Assembly (NCBI GenBank): GCA_019638395.1
Contig: JAHBTX010000004.1
Coordinates: forward strand, 124,001 to 188,000
DNA length: 64,000 nt
Direction of reading: 5' to 3'
Origin: Cyclobacteriaceae bacterium
GTDB lineage: Bacteria; Bacteroidota; Bacteroidia; Cytophagales; Cyclobacteriaceae
In this document: positions 18,106 to 26,684 of the stretch, one piece after another
Layout: each line of letters starts with the position of its first letter
Numbering within the stretch: position 1 is the first letter of the stretch
Notes under the pieces: model-generated
The model's input: only the letters and a program-made list of their open reading frames with translations
Database searches by the model: none
Told to the model about the DNA's origin: nothing
Program-made: the position numbers and the translations under genes

Positions 18106-19005
18106 ATGGAGTTACGACATTTAAGATTAATAAAATCAATAGTTGAAGAAGGTAGCATTACAAAGGCTATTAATAAATTACATTTAACTCAATCGGCCCT
18201 AAGCCATCAATTGAAGGAAGCGGAGTATCAATTGGGTACGAAGATTTTCCTAAGGCAAAACAAAAAATTACTATTAACCAAAGCTGGCCAAAAGATTTAC
18301 CAAACAGCCAACGAAATTCTGGAAAAGCTAACTGACACTGAAAAGCAAATTAAGTTGATGGTGCTTGGGGAGGTTGGTGAAATAAGAATCAGCACCGAGT
18401 GCTACTCAAGCTATCATTGGCTTCCATCGGTTTTAAAACAATTTCATTTGGTGTACCCCAACATAGAATTAAAAATTGTTATGGAAGCAACCCACTATCC
18501 TTTGCAAAAACTCCTAAATAACGAGTTGGATGTTGCAATTGTTAGTGATCCCATCAAAAACGATAACATAAATTATGTAGAATTATTTCAGGACGAAATG
18601 GTAATGGTAGTTTCAGATAACCATAATTGGACAGCAAAGAAGTATGTTACAGCAGAGGACTTCAAAGCCGAACATTTATTTATCCATTCTTTGCCGTTGG
18701 AAACGGTGACCGTCCATCAACTTCTATTAGCACCAGCAAAAATATCTCATAGAAAGATAACCCCGTTGCCACTTACGGAAGCATCAATAGAAATGGTAAA
18801 AGCGGGCATGGGTGTTATGGCAATGGCAAATTGGGCTGCGCAGCCATATATAAGAACCAATGGAATTAAGACGATTAAAATTGGGAAAAATGGTTTAAAA
18901 CGAAAGCATTACATCGCCTTCATTAAGAATAAAACCTACCCTGATTACTTTAATCAGTTTAATCAATTTTTGCAGACAGAAATCAACTTACAATGGAATA
19001 CTTAA
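18106..19005 (+). CDS. LysR-family transcriptional regulator, MetR-like
   Basis: 299 residues from the ATG at 18106 (an ATG at 18088 would add six residues before the conserved MELRHLRLIK). The winged helix-turn-helix is residues 1-60, with LTQSALSHQLKEAEYQLG as recognition region, shared with MetR. The effector domain follows (ISTECYSSYHWLPSVLKQF resembles the MetR ECHS..QWL segment). It probably binds homocysteine or another sulfur-related effector, by analogy only. Its last 13 bp overlap the acetyltransferase start, so the two are cotranscribed. Confidence 0.9.
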   Translation: MELRHLRLIKSIVEEGSITKAINKLHLTQSALSHQLKEAEYQLGTKIFLRQNKKLLLTKAGQKIYQTANEILEKLTDTEKQIKLMVLGEVGEIRISTECYSSYHWLPSVLKQFHLVYPNIELKIVMEATHYPLQKLLNNELDVAIVSDPIKNDNINYVELFQDEMVMVVSDNHNWTAKKYVTAEDFKAEHLFIHSLPLETVTVHQLLLAPAKISHRKITPLPLTEASIEMVKAGMGVMAMANWAAQPYIRTNGIKTIKIGKNGLKRKHYIAFIKNKTYPDYFNQFNQFLQTEINLQWNT

Positions 19006-19442
19006 TTAGAGAAATTAAAAAGACAGATTTACCACGCTTGATTGAACTGTGTAAAAGTCATGCAGACTATGAGCAAACTCCCTATGTTGTAGTTGAAAAA
19101 GCCAACCTACTGCAAAGTGCACTCTTCTCAGGCAACAAAAAACTGTACTGCTTTGTGGTAGAACATCATGCACAATTAATAGGCTACTATTCTTATACAT
19201 TTGACTTTTCAACATGGGATGCAAAACCATTCATGTATTTGGACTGTCTATACTTAGAGCCAGAATTCCGAGGAATGAAAATTGGGGAAAAGATATTTGA
19301 AAGCCTGAAAAAAATTGGAGCCTTAAATAATTGTGCAAATATTCAGTGGCTGACGCCCTCTTTCAACGAAAGAGCTATAAAGTTTTATAAAAGAATGGGT
19401 GGGACGGGAATAGACAAAATAAGATTTTTTGTAAACCTGTGA
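18993..19442 (+). CDS. GNAT family N-acetyltransferase
   Basis: 149 residues. GNAT fold with acetyl-CoA loop in LYLEPEFRGMKIGEKIFESL (the R/Q-x-x-G-x-G/A site reads RGMKIG) and C-terminal YKRMGGTG. N-terminal IREIKKTDLPRLIELCKSHA is typical. Substrate unknown; related proteins acetylate amines or ribosomal proteins. Overlaps the MetR-like gene by 13 bp. Confidence 0.88.
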   Translation: MEYLIREIKKTDLPRLIELCKSHADYEQTPYVVVEKANLLQSALFSGNKKLYCFVVEHHAQLIGYYSYTFDFSTWDAKPFMYLDCLYLEPEFRGMKIGEKIFESLKKIGALNNCANIQWLTPSFNERAIKFYKRMGGTGIDKIRFFVNL

Positions 19443-19806
19443 CACAATGACTATTCATGCCAATAGCAACAAAAATGTTTCTGTAATAGTGTGCTTAGGT
19501 GTAAGCACAAAGTGATTTATTCATCGTTTTACCGAAATTTTGTTTTCGGGTAATAAATTTAGTCGTAATACGATCGGATGGAGAATCTGAAGCAGGTGTA
19601 TGCAAAAATTATCACAATAGTTTAATCTGAAAAGGATAATGCTATGATAATCTGTTCCGTTACATCAATGGGATTCGAATTTACGGAGCAGGTTATACTT
19701 CAATAGGTGTTCTTAATTATCTATAAAATTATAGATATGTTCAAATATTTATACTAAGACTGTAAGAGAAATAAGAAATAAACACCCAACAAATAACAAC
19801 ATAAAC
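19443..19806. other. 364-bp AT-rich spacer without a gene
   Basis: No frame of useful length or recognisable RNA is visible. TATCTATAA and TTATAGATA near 19720-19737 form a short inverted repeat about 70 bp before the cytochrome start, possibly an operator or promoter element. Otherwise nothing I can support. Confidence 0.4.
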
Positions 19807-20334
19807 ATGAAAATACAGAAATTGAACCTGCTAACAGGAATAATTTTCCTTTTTTTTGGAGCTGTTATTATTATCAATTCTTGCAACAGTGAAGATATTA
19901 ATCCCGGACCGATTCCCGAGGACACACAATTGATGCAAGAAATTGTAAACATAGCAGACTTCCAATACACCATATTCCACCCAACTATTGTTCAATCTGT
20001 TTCAAACTCACCAAGAGAATTTGAAAGGGTGAGAATTAACTCTATAGGAAATGCTGTATTAGGTAATGACGGAAGACTTCCTAAAGGTGGGGTATTTCCC
20101 GATGGAACAATAATCGTTAAGGAAGCATACAGCGGACTAAACGGAACTTTGATTCAATATGCCATTATGAAAAAAGAATCAACTAATAAATATGCAAGAA
20201 ACGGATGGTTGTGGTATGAAGTAAATGCAGACGGCTCAAAACCTTACTCAATAGGAATGAAAGGACAAAAATGTATAAACTGCCATACTAAACCTGCAAA
20301 CAGAGATGCTACGCGGACATTTGAGGAGAGATAA
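19807..20334 (+). CDS. Cytochrome P460-like haem lipoprotein
   Basis: 175 residues. Hydrophobic N-terminus (LLTGIIFLFFGAVIIINSC) ending in a lipobox-like INSC gives a lipoprotein. The C-terminal haem-c site is CINCH near residue 157. The middle (LPKGGVFPDGTIIVKEAYSG, ARNGWLWYEVNADG) matches the cytochrome P460 fold, proteins known in other bacteria to oxidise hydroxylamine or bind NO. The cross-linking lysine of true P460 cannot be assigned from sequence alone. Likely periplasmic-facing. No electron-transfer partner is adjacent. Confidence 0.82.
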   Translation: MKIQKLNLLTGIIFLFFGAVIIINSCNSEDINPGPIPEDTQLMQEIVNIADFQYTIFHPTIVQSVSNSPREFERVRINSIGNAVLGNDGRLPKGGVFPDGTIIVKEAYSGLNGTLIQYAIMKKESTNKYARNGWLWYEVNADGSKPYSIGMKGQKCINCHTKPANRDATRTFEER

Positions 20335-20520
20335 CAGTTCAGATGTCACAAATTATTTGGTTCAGGACGTAATAAAAAGTACATTTCTATAACGTTGTGC
20401 TTCCAATAGGTATTAGTTGTAGGTTGATAACGGAGTACTTCTAAATTCACCACTATGCAAAGCCTGGAACCTATGTTGCATTAAGGCCATAACAAAGTAA
20501 GAGTCAAACCATATTCGGAA

Positions 20521-21417
20521 TCAATCAGATATTTTGAAAGGGAGCTTATCACTACTAATCCACTTGATATCAAACTCACTGCTAAAAAAGAAATACTTTC
20601 TATCAGGTGAAAGATTGGGACAATATTCATAAGTAGGTGTGTTAAATAACGCTCCCATGTGCTTTGAGTTTCCCCAAGCGCCATCGTGTCTTTTCGAAGA
20701 ATAATACAGATCGGCTTCTCCGTAAGAATCTGTACGCGAGGAGTTGAATATGATAAATTCTTCATGGCCAATTATGAGGGGATCGTGCTCATCCGCCAAA
20801 GTATTGATATAAGGGCCAAGATTTTCAGGAACTGAATATTCTCCATTAACCAATTTACTCACATAAATATCAAGCCCTCCATATCCGCCCACTCTGTTTG
20901 AAGCAAAATAAAGATTCCCATTATCTGCAAGCGATACATAGTATTCGGTGCTGTCGGAGTTAACCCCTTCTACATTGATAGGCTTCGACCACTTATTGTG
21001 CCCAAGTGGTCTTACAAACCAAATATCAAAATCGGGTATTGTATCGTAAGTATTTCGAGGACGATTGGATATATAATACATCGATCCATCAAGGGATACA
21101 AAGGGGTCAGCTTGTGAGTATTGATCTTCCGAAAATGGAGCTATGGTAGGAAGTGACCAGTTATGTCCATCGAATGATGACTGAAGAATCAGCCATTTTC
21201 CATGTTTAGATCGGCTAAAGTATATGGTCTTTCCGTCCTGTGAAAACGTAAGGTTGAAATCGAGGGAATCGGACGAAACTATACCCGGCAGAAATGGTAA
21301 CGCAACTGTGTCTGGTTTCGGGTCGGGATAGAGAATTGTAGAATGATCGGATTTGTTTGAGCACTTCACCAGCGCAAATAGGGCAGCAACAATAAAGACT
21401 ATGCCTGTTGTCTTCAT
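20521..21417 (-). CDS. Beta-propeller (PD40/WD40-like) lipoprotein
   Basis: 298 residues. Lipoprotein signal MKTTGIVFIVAALFALVKC. Repeated propeller blades of the PD40/TolB type: LTFSQDGKTIYFSRSKHG, PFVSLDGSMYYISNRP, VSLADNGNLYFASNRVGGYG, NLSPDRKYFFFSSEF. Blades like these are common in Bacteroidota OmpA-associated and gliding or secretion proteins. No enzymatic residues visible. The CGNR regulator gene lies 17 bp upstream on the same strand and may be cotranscribed. Confidence 0.85.
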   Translation of the reverse strand: MKTTGIVFIVAALFALVKCSNKSDHSTILYPDPKPDTVALPFLPGIVSSDSLDFNLTFSQDGKTIYFSRSKHGKWLILQSSFDGHNWSLPTIAPFSEDQYSQADPFVSLDGSMYYISNRPRNTYDTIPDFDIWFVRPLGHNKWSKPINVEGVNSDSTEYYVSLADNGNLYFASNRVGGYGGLDIYVSKLVNGEYSVPENLGPYINTLADEHDPLIIGHEEFIIFNSSRTDSYGEADLYYSSKRHDGAWGNSKHMGALFNTPTYEYCPNLSPDRKYFFFSSEFDIKWISSDKLPFKISD

Positions 21418-21434
21418 AGTGATAAGTTGTTAGG

Positions 21435-22070
21435 TTAATTATTTGGATTGCTGTTGGTTTTATTTCTATGGTAATACCTTAAAGCTTTATCGTGGCTACC
21501 ACATACTTGCATGTTGCACCACCTTCGTTTGCCATTCTTTGATGTATCCAAAAAAAGCCAGCCGCAGCCTGGACATGCTCTGATTCTTCCATAGTCAACC
21601 TCTGTCAAAATTTTATACGCTGAAATGAGTATTATCCAAAGGGGTTCTTCAAGCGAAACGTTGCGATCAGTAAAGGTCACTTTGCTCGCTCCGGAATTAA
21701 TTGTAATTCTTATCATTGAAAAAGCCTGACCCAACGCTACATTGAATGACTCCTCCATAGCAACGTCTGGTGTACCCCCCTGGGCGATTACCGAAAAAAA
21801 AGCATACAAGAGCTCTCTGATTTTTATTGTTTTTTTAAAGACGCGTTTTCCTTTTCCTTCATCGCCTTCTAAACATACACTTATAAGCTTAAGCCTTTTC
21901 TTATCCAGTAATTCAGCTTTTTCAGCCCACGCCAATAGGTCGCTATAGTCTTTCAAGTAGTCAAACTCGGATGTTTGTATCCTTGAATTTACTGTATTAA
22001 TAAAATTGAACACAATACATCCTCCATCAAGCTTTAAATTTTTGAGGCTTCTTGCCATAGATGCAAACAT
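21435..22070 (-). CDS. CGNR zinc-finger protein with ABATE domain
   Basis: 211 residues. N-terminal ABATE-type domain (FNFINTVNSR, then DLLAWAEKAELLD). The C-terminal CGNR zinc finger is CPGCGWLFLDTSKNGKRRWC with VCGSHDKALRYY, four ligand cysteines present. The family is predicted to bind stress-related ligands and DNA as a repressor. It is divergent from the arginase-family gene (96-bp spacer), a natural regulatory target. Confidence 0.9.
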   Translation of the reverse strand: MFASMARSLKNLKLDGGCIVFNFINTVNSRIQTSEFDYLKDYSDLLAWAEKAELLDKKRLKLISVCLEGDEGKGKRVFKKTIKIRELLYAFFSVIAQGGTPDVAMEESFNVALGQAFSMIRITINSGASKVTFTDRNVSLEEPLWIILISAYKILTEVDYGRIRACPGCGWLFLDTSKNGKRRWCNMQVCGSHDKALRYYHRNKTNSNPNN

Positions 22071-22166
22071 AATATATTTTACCGTTTATTTTAGTTTTAA
22101 TGGTATAAGGTTCTATTTGCATTAATAGAAACAATGTATTAAGTCAGAACATACCTTCTACTGATT

Positions 22167-23111
22167 ATGAGTTTCGAGAACCCTGAGCTAAGTGCGCAAT
22201 TTAGAGTTGCCAACAAAGAGTTAGTCGTGATAAAGGCGCCTTCAAACTTAGGACTTAAAAAAATGAAATATGCCGATGCCAATGGCCCTGGTGTAAGAAA
22301 AATGCCTCAGATTTTTGATGATTTCAAGTTTTCAGATCGGCTTGGGATTAAAAGAGTTATTTCAACTACCCCAGCTCCCTATAGAGGTAATCTTGACAAG
22401 GCAAGTGGTATTAGAAATGTAAAAGCGCTGATAGAGTATTCAATTGAGTTGTCATCGGTTATAGAGAAGGAGATAGTCACTCAAAAATTTCCGATTGTGA
22501 TAGGTGGAGATTGCAGCATACTTATAGCACCTGCTTTGGCTCTTCGTAGGATAGGTGAATACGGCCTGGTACACATTGATGGGCATACAGATTTTGCTAT
22601 TGGAAACAAAAGTTCAGCAACAGGCGGGGCCGCTGGAATGGACTTGGCTTTGGTTACAGGGAGAGGACACTCTTCATTGACCAACCTACAGGGACTTAGC
22701 CCATACCTTAAAGATTTTAATACAGGTCAGTTTGGTAATCGGAGTAATGATGTGATGTTCAATGGCGATTTCTACGATACTGAAATTTATAAAGCCGATC
22801 TGGCTGCTTTGAGAAAATCAGGCATAAAGATAATGGCTCAATCATTCGTGGACAGAATGCGTCAAACTGATGTCAAAGGGTTTTGGATTCATGTAGACTT
22901 AGACGTGCTTCACGATAGTGTTATGTCTGCTGTCGATTCACGTCAGGCCGATGGTCTATACTATAATGAGCTAAGTCAACTCATTAAGTATTTGCTCGAT
23001 TCTGGTTTTGCCACAGGAATTCAATTTACTATTTATGACCCCGACCTTGACAATACTAAAGAAATAGGTAAAAGACTGGTGGATGAATTGGTTGATATAT
23101 TTGCAAAATAG
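22167..23111 (+). CDS. Arginase/agmatinase family (ureohydrolase) protein
   Basis: 314 residues. Metal-site motifs: VIGGDCSILIAPAL (usual GGDHS, so the first histidine ligand is a cysteine), VHIDGHTDFAIG with D-x-H-x-x-D, and WIHVDLDVLHDS with the final D-x-D. The fold normally binds two Mn(II) and hydrolyses guanidino compounds such as arginine, agmatine or formiminoglutamate. Substrate unknown; the His to Cys change weakens a strict arginase call. Divergent from the CGNR regulator. Confidence 0.88.
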   Translation: MSFENPELSAQFRVANKELVVIKAPSNLGLKKMKYADANGPGVRKMPQIFDDFKFSDRLGIKRVISTTPAPYRGNLDKASGIRNVKALIEYSIELSSVIEKEIVTQKFPIVIGGDCSILIAPALALRRIGEYGLVHIDGHTDFAIGNKSSATGGAAGMDLALVTGRGHSSLTNLQGLSPYLKDFNTGQFGNRSNDVMFNGDFYDTEIYKADLAALRKSGIKIMAQSFVDRMRQTDVKGFWIHVDLDVLHDSVMSAVDSRQADGLYYNELSQLIKYLLDSGFATGIQFTIYDPDLDNTKEIGKRLVDELVDIFAK

Positions 23112-23143
23112 GGTGATGAAAATATTCCCGTACAATCATCACC
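23112..23143 (+). terminator. Hairpin after arginase-family gene
   Basis: GGTGATG (23112-23118) pairs with CATCACC (23137-23143) immediately after the TAG. The loop is 18 nt and there is no T-tract, so only modest support for termination. Confidence 0.4.
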
Positions 23144-23271
23144 TTGCCGCTTATTCGACCCACCAAAGCAAGAAGCAATGTGTTCAGTTTCGTGAGATGG
23201 CGAAATTAGCAAAATGAAAAGTTACCCCAACGTGTGGCTAAATAAAAAAAGTCGTGCTTTAACCCCTTTTG

Positions 23272-23343
23272 TAGTCCCGGCAGGAATCGAACCTGCATCT
23301 TCAGAATCGGAATCTGAAATACTATCCATTGTACTACGGAACC
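23272..23343 (-). tRNA. tRNA-Arg (anticodon CCG)
   Basis: On the minus strand a 72-nt cloverleaf begins GGTTCCG and ends CGGGACT with discriminator A (23272). Anticodon stem TCAGA/TCTGA encloses TTCCGAT, anticodon CCG, reading CGG. T-arm GCAGG-TTCGATT-CCTGC. CCA is not encoded. It lies 74 bp downstream of the tmRNA 3' end on the same strand, so the two may be processed from one transcript. Confidence 0.95.
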
Positions 23344-23416
23344 AAATTGATAACCCTGATCCTCCATCTGAGAATCAGAATAGCAAAGGTAGTGCAAAGC
23401 ACTATTCTTTAAAATG

Positions 23417-23823
23417 TGGAGCTGCAGGGAATCGAACCCTGGTCCAGAGAAGATGAACGTGTACGTTCTACATGCTTAGTTGCACTTTAATTGTCGGGAA
23501 GCGCAAGGCAGGCAACGGCCAAACACTTCCTTAGTTACTGTTGTCTCAATTATACTACGTAACCATAGCACAATCCAGTTTTTGCTATCGACACTGCTCC
23601 CGATAGCTATCGGGATCCGGCACCGCTAAACAGAGCACCGGGCAATGATGGCCTCCACTGATCTTATCAGCGGATAAGCAAATCTAAACTCAGTTTAGAT
23701 TAAGCAGCCATGGCGTAGTTATTCTCGCCACTTAAATTGTTGGAACTATCTTTCAAGGCTCTCATTCCATGAGCCTGCATGCTGGCTACACCCCCACACA
23801 TCCTGTCAAAACCGGTCAGCCCC
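23417..23823 (-). ncRNA. ssrA: tmRNA (trans-translation RNA), tag GENNYAMAA
   Basis: About 407 nt. The 5' end GGGGCTGACCGGTTTTGACA starts at 23823 and its first seven bases pair with CAGCTCC at the 3' end (23418-23424), discriminator A at 23417. The 3' T-arm is CAGGG-TTCGATT-CCCTG. The tag reading frame, 23729 down to 23700, reads GGC GAG AAT AAC TAC GCC ATG GCT GCT then TAA, that is GENNYAMAA. It rescues stalled ribosomes with SmpB. A palindrome (23598-23615) sits between the tag and the 3' tRNA-like half, in the pseudoknot region. CCA is not encoded. Confidence 0.95.
23598..23615. repeat. Palindrome inside tmRNA gene
   Basis: TCCCGATAGCTATCGGGA, a perfect 18-bp palindrome with the same core as at 6778-6797. 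It lies in the tmRNA between GCCGG and GCAGTG segments of the pseudoknot region, where it would extend a stem by nine pairs without touching the tag or tRNA-like domain. Confidence 0.85.
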
Positions 23824-24054
23824 GGATAAATTTCGAATTCGAAATTTAAAATTTTGAATTTTTTGGGCGGCTAAACCGGGCTTTCGGCACTCGCCAGTCC
23901 GGCCCGCATGCCATTTCGGGCTCAAACAAACTGCCTCAATCCCTGCCGCAAATTCAGTTTCAAAGAACGCAAATCGGGTTACAAATGTAACGGAAAAATA
24001 GTTCTCCGGAGAATCACCATTTTAATACCTTTAAGTACCTAACTCCCAAATCTC

Positions 24055-24543
24055 ATGAAAAAACTAATCTACCTCCCCGTGCTACTGGTGTTACTGCAAT
24101 GCAGTCCTAATCCGGTGCAGCAAGACCTGCTCAACTACATTAATGTAGAAATGCCCAAAGTGGCCCCGCTTGAAAGTGAAGCTGTTGAAGCTTATGCCAG
24201 CATCAGTGGCGAAAATTATCAGGGAGATTCTGTTATGTACTATACAATTACCGAAACGGTAGTTCCTAAATACGAAGAATTTTATAGCATTCTAAAAGAT
24301 ATAAAGCCAGCTACCGCAGAGGTACAAAGCCTGCACAAAGAATACGTTCAGGCTGCAGCCGATCAGTTGGAAGCTTTTAAGTTGATTCTGGTAGCTATCG
24401 AACAGCAAGACCCACAAATTATTAGCGAAGCCAATGATGATCTTGCCGAAGGCCGTGCCTTGTTAAAAATGTGGCGGGCAGACCTGGACTCTGCGTGCGT
24501 GAAACACAACATTGTGTTTACTGGTGACGAGGAAGAAAAGTAA
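24055..24543 (+). CDS. Hypothetical lipoprotein
   Basis: 162 residues. Signal MKKLIYLPVLLVLLQC gives a lipoprotein with the cysteine at residue 16. The rest is predicted mainly helical and acidic (VEMPKVAPLESEAVEAY, EEFYSILKDIKPATAEVQSL, DDLAEGRALLKMWRADL). No recognised family. Convergent with the glycosyltransferase across a strong inverted repeat. Confidence 0.75.
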   Translation: MKKLIYLPVLLVLLQCSPNPVQQDLLNYINVEMPKVAPLESEAVEAYASISGENYQGDSVMYYTITETVVPKYEEFYSILKDIKPATAEVQSLHKEYVQAAADQLEAFKLILVAIEQQDPQIISEANDDLAEGRALLKMWRADLDSACVKHNIVFTGDEEEK

Positions 24544-24564
24544 TCGAAGGTAATTCGCTGGTTT

Positions 24565-24632
24565 AAGTTGGAAGTAAAAAGTTGAAGAAAGTCATTTCAG
24601 GCTTTAGCCGCTCAACTTTTTACTTTCGACTT
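24565..24632. terminator. Long inverted repeat between convergent genes
   Basis: A 21-base arm at 24565-24585 pairs with 24612-24632 with two mismatches, around a 26-nt loop. The right arm contains a TTTTT run on the plus strand and lies inside the last codons of the glycosyltransferase gene. It could terminate both the lipoprotein and the glycosyltransferase transcripts. Confidence 0.6.
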
Positions 24633-25593
24633 GCTCTATTCCCACCTGATCAATCACCAGATATTTCTTAGTAGATACCGAATGGCGTGCCAACAACTCG
24701 GCAATAAAGCCGGTAAGAAATAATTGTACGCCAACTACAAGAGCTACCAGCGCCAGGAAAAAAATCGGTTGCTCCGTAACATCACGCTTAAGCGGAATTT
24801 TTGAAATAAATATTGAATCAATTTTATCGTATAGAATCTTAACTGTAAAACCAAAACCAATCAGGAAAGAAACAATTCCCCAGGCGCCAAAAAAATGCAT
24901 GGGCCGCTGTGCAAACCTGCCTATAAACGTTATGGAAAGTAAGTCGAGGAAGCCGCGTACAAAACGCTCCCAGCCAAACTTGCTGTAGCCGTATTTGCGT
25001 TCGCGGTGTTCAACTACTTTCTCGGTTATTTTAGTAAACCCTGCCCACTTGGCTATTACCGGAATGTAGCGGTGCATTTCGCCATACACCGAAATATTTT
25101 TTACCACGGCATGATGATACGCTTTTAAACCACAATTAAAATCGTGGAGATTAATACCTGATATTTTACGCGTAACGAAATTAAAAAACTTAGAAGGTAT
25201 TGTTTTAGAGAGCGGATCGTGGCGTTTTTTCTTCCAGCCACTTACCAACTGAAATCCATCCTGCTTAATCAACTTATACAACTCCGGTATTTCATCGGGG
25301 CTATCCTGCAAGTCGGCATCCATAGTAATCACCACATCGCCCTGCGTAAGTTTAAAGGCGGTATGCAGCGCAGCCGATTTACCAAAATTGCGATTGAATT
25401 TTATACCTTTAAAGGCCGGGTTGATTGCCCCAAGTTTTTGAATTTCTTCCCAGGTATTATCCGTACTGCCATCGTCCACAAAAATAACTTCATAAGAAAA
25501 GCCGTGTGTTTGCATCACACGGCTAATCCATTGACTTAGTTCGGGTATAGACTCCTGCTCGTCTTTAGCAGGGATGACTATGGAGATATTCAT
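24604..25593 (-). CDS. Family 2 glycosyltransferase, DPM1/ArnC-like, membrane-bound
   Basis: 329 residues. GT-A catalytic domain, residues 1-230: ISIVIPAKDEQESIPEL, VIFVDDGSTDNTWEEI, and the nucleotide-sugar/metal motif TMDADLQDSPDEIPEL. Two C-terminal transmembrane helices (FGAWGIVSFLIGFGFTV and FFLALVALVVGVQLFLTGFI). Such enzymes transfer a sugar from a nucleotide donor to polyprenyl phosphate. Its start abuts the stop of the DUF4199 gene with no gap, so it is in one operon with the two DUF4199 genes and dihydroorotase. Confidence 0.93.
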   Translation of the reverse strand: MNISIVIPAKDEQESIPELSQWISRVMQTHGFSYEVIFVDDGSTDNTWEEIQKLGAINPAFKGIKFNRNFGKSAALHTAFKLTQGDVVITMDADLQDSPDEIPELYKLIKQDGFQLVSGWKKKRHDPLSKTIPSKFFNFVTRKISGINLHDFNCGLKAYHHAVVKNISVYGEMHRYIPVIAKWAGFTKITEKVVEHRERKYGYSKFGWERFVRGFLDLLSITFIGRFAQRPMHFFGAWGIVSFLIGFGFTVKILYDKIDSIFISKIPLKRDVTEQPIFFLALVALVVGVQLFLTGFIAELLARHSVSTKKYLVIDQVGIEQVESKKLSG

Positions 25594-26145
25594 TTAAAAT
25601 TCAACTGGCTGGTTTTTCTTTACAAAGATGGCAGAAATTAAAGCCATAATTGCTGAGAAGAAAAGAATGGAAGCGTAACTGATCAATTGACCTGTAATAG
25701 TAAATTGATTGGCTGTTCTACCCTTTGCATCTTCTAACGCTTTGTCTATTGCATCTTCAGGGGCACCAAATTTCTCCATCATTTGACGCGTATTCTCCAA
25801 CGAGGCATCTGTAAGTTTCTGAGGTAACTCGGTATCAATAACATGGTAAAGTACTGCCGAAAATAACGTTGCTACCAAAGCTGAAATCGCCAACACTAAA
25901 AAACCATGCACAAATGCTTTACCATATGGTAAAAATCCACCAATGTTGTTCCTATAATCAATACCCGCATAGATTGTAACACCTAAATATATTAACAGCA
26001 TCAAAAACAGGGTTTTGAGTTGTACCATAAGTGTATAATCGATAACATAGAGCAAAACAGTAAGCGTTATACTTATTGCTCCAACAATTAAGCCCCACTT
26101 TATAACATGACCTTTGAGGGAAACAGATTCTTCAGTTTGTACCAT
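25594..26145 (-). CDS. DUF4199 membrane protein 1
   Basis: 183 residues with four hydrophobic helices (GLIVGAISITLTVLLYVI, TLFLMLLIYLGVTIYAGI, FLVLAISALVATLFSAVLY, ILFFSAIMALISAIF) and an intervening soluble stretch rich in acidic and basic residues (NTRQMMEKFGAPEDAIDKAL). This layout fits DUF4199. Function unknown. Five bp separate it from DUF4199 protein 2, and they look like diverged duplicates. Confidence 0.85.
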   Translation of the reverse strand: MVQTEESVSLKGHVIKWGLIVGAISITLTVLLYVIDYTLMVQLKTLFLMLLIYLGVTIYAGIDYRNNIGGFLPYGKAFVHGFLVLAISALVATLFSAVLYHVIDTELPQKLTDASLENTRQMMEKFGAPEDAIDKALEDAKGRTANQFTITGQLISYASILFFSAIMALISAIFVKKNQPVEF

Positions 26146-26150
26146 ACGTT

Positions 26151-26684
26151 TTAGATTTTGGGTTGACGTCTTAAAATTACTGATATTATTATGCTAACAA
26201 AAAAGCTGATCATCAGGCTCTTGATAAAATAGTCGAAAGCCAATGTACCGCCATTAGTAGCCGGAAGGGCCGATAAATTACGCTCGTAGGCATCTTTTCC
26301 GATTTGCTCAATAATCGAAGCATCTAACGCGCGCAGTTGCGTGGTCATCAATTGAATGTAATCTGTAACAAAAGCTGGGTTCAATGCCGAAAAAATCCAA
26401 ACGAAACCCATTACCAATACCGCAAACACCAGCGTAAAAAGAAACGCACAAATCATGGCTGCCCCAAACGATAACAAACCTTGCTGATGGTCATCGCGCA
26501 ATTCCTTCAGACTCATCACCACAAAAACACTCAGCATGATAATGCGAAAATCAAAATAGATGGGGAACAGAAATGGATGGCGGCCCACATAGTATAGCAC
26601 CAGCAAAAACACAATACCCAACACTCCGGCCAATAAGCCATTACGCATGGCAATAAACACCCACCGCGGAGCTCGCTCAAACAT
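26151..26684 (-). CDS. DUF4199 membrane protein 2
   Basis: About 177 residues from the ATG at 26682-26684 (a TTG one codon earlier is less likely). Four hydrophobic helices (GLLAGVLGIVFLLVLYYV, IIMLSVFVVMSLKELRDD, AMICAFLFTLVFAVLVMGFVW, SLMISFFVSIIISVIL) with the same topology as its neighbour. Function unknown. Its start overlaps the dihydroorotase 3' end by 8 bp, supporting translational coupling. Confidence 0.82.
   Translation of the reverse strand: MFERAPRWVFIAMRNGLLAGVLGIVFLLVLYYVGRHPFLFPIYFDFRIIMLSVFVVMSLKELRDDHQQGLLSFGAAMICAFLFTLVFAVLVMGFVWIFSALNPAFVTDYIQLMTTQLRALDASIIEQIGKDAYERNLSALPATNGGTLAFDYFIKSLMISFFVSIIISVILRRQPKI

Noticed and set aside
20385-20440. Integron attC-like core (ATAACGTTGTGC) after the P460 gene
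   Set aside because: No matching complementary core or integrase was found; a short chance match.
23206-23456. Open frames with peptides such as VVPAGIEPASSESESE
   Set aside because: They are translations of the tRNA-Arg(CCG) and tmRNA 3' end, a well-known false ORF source.
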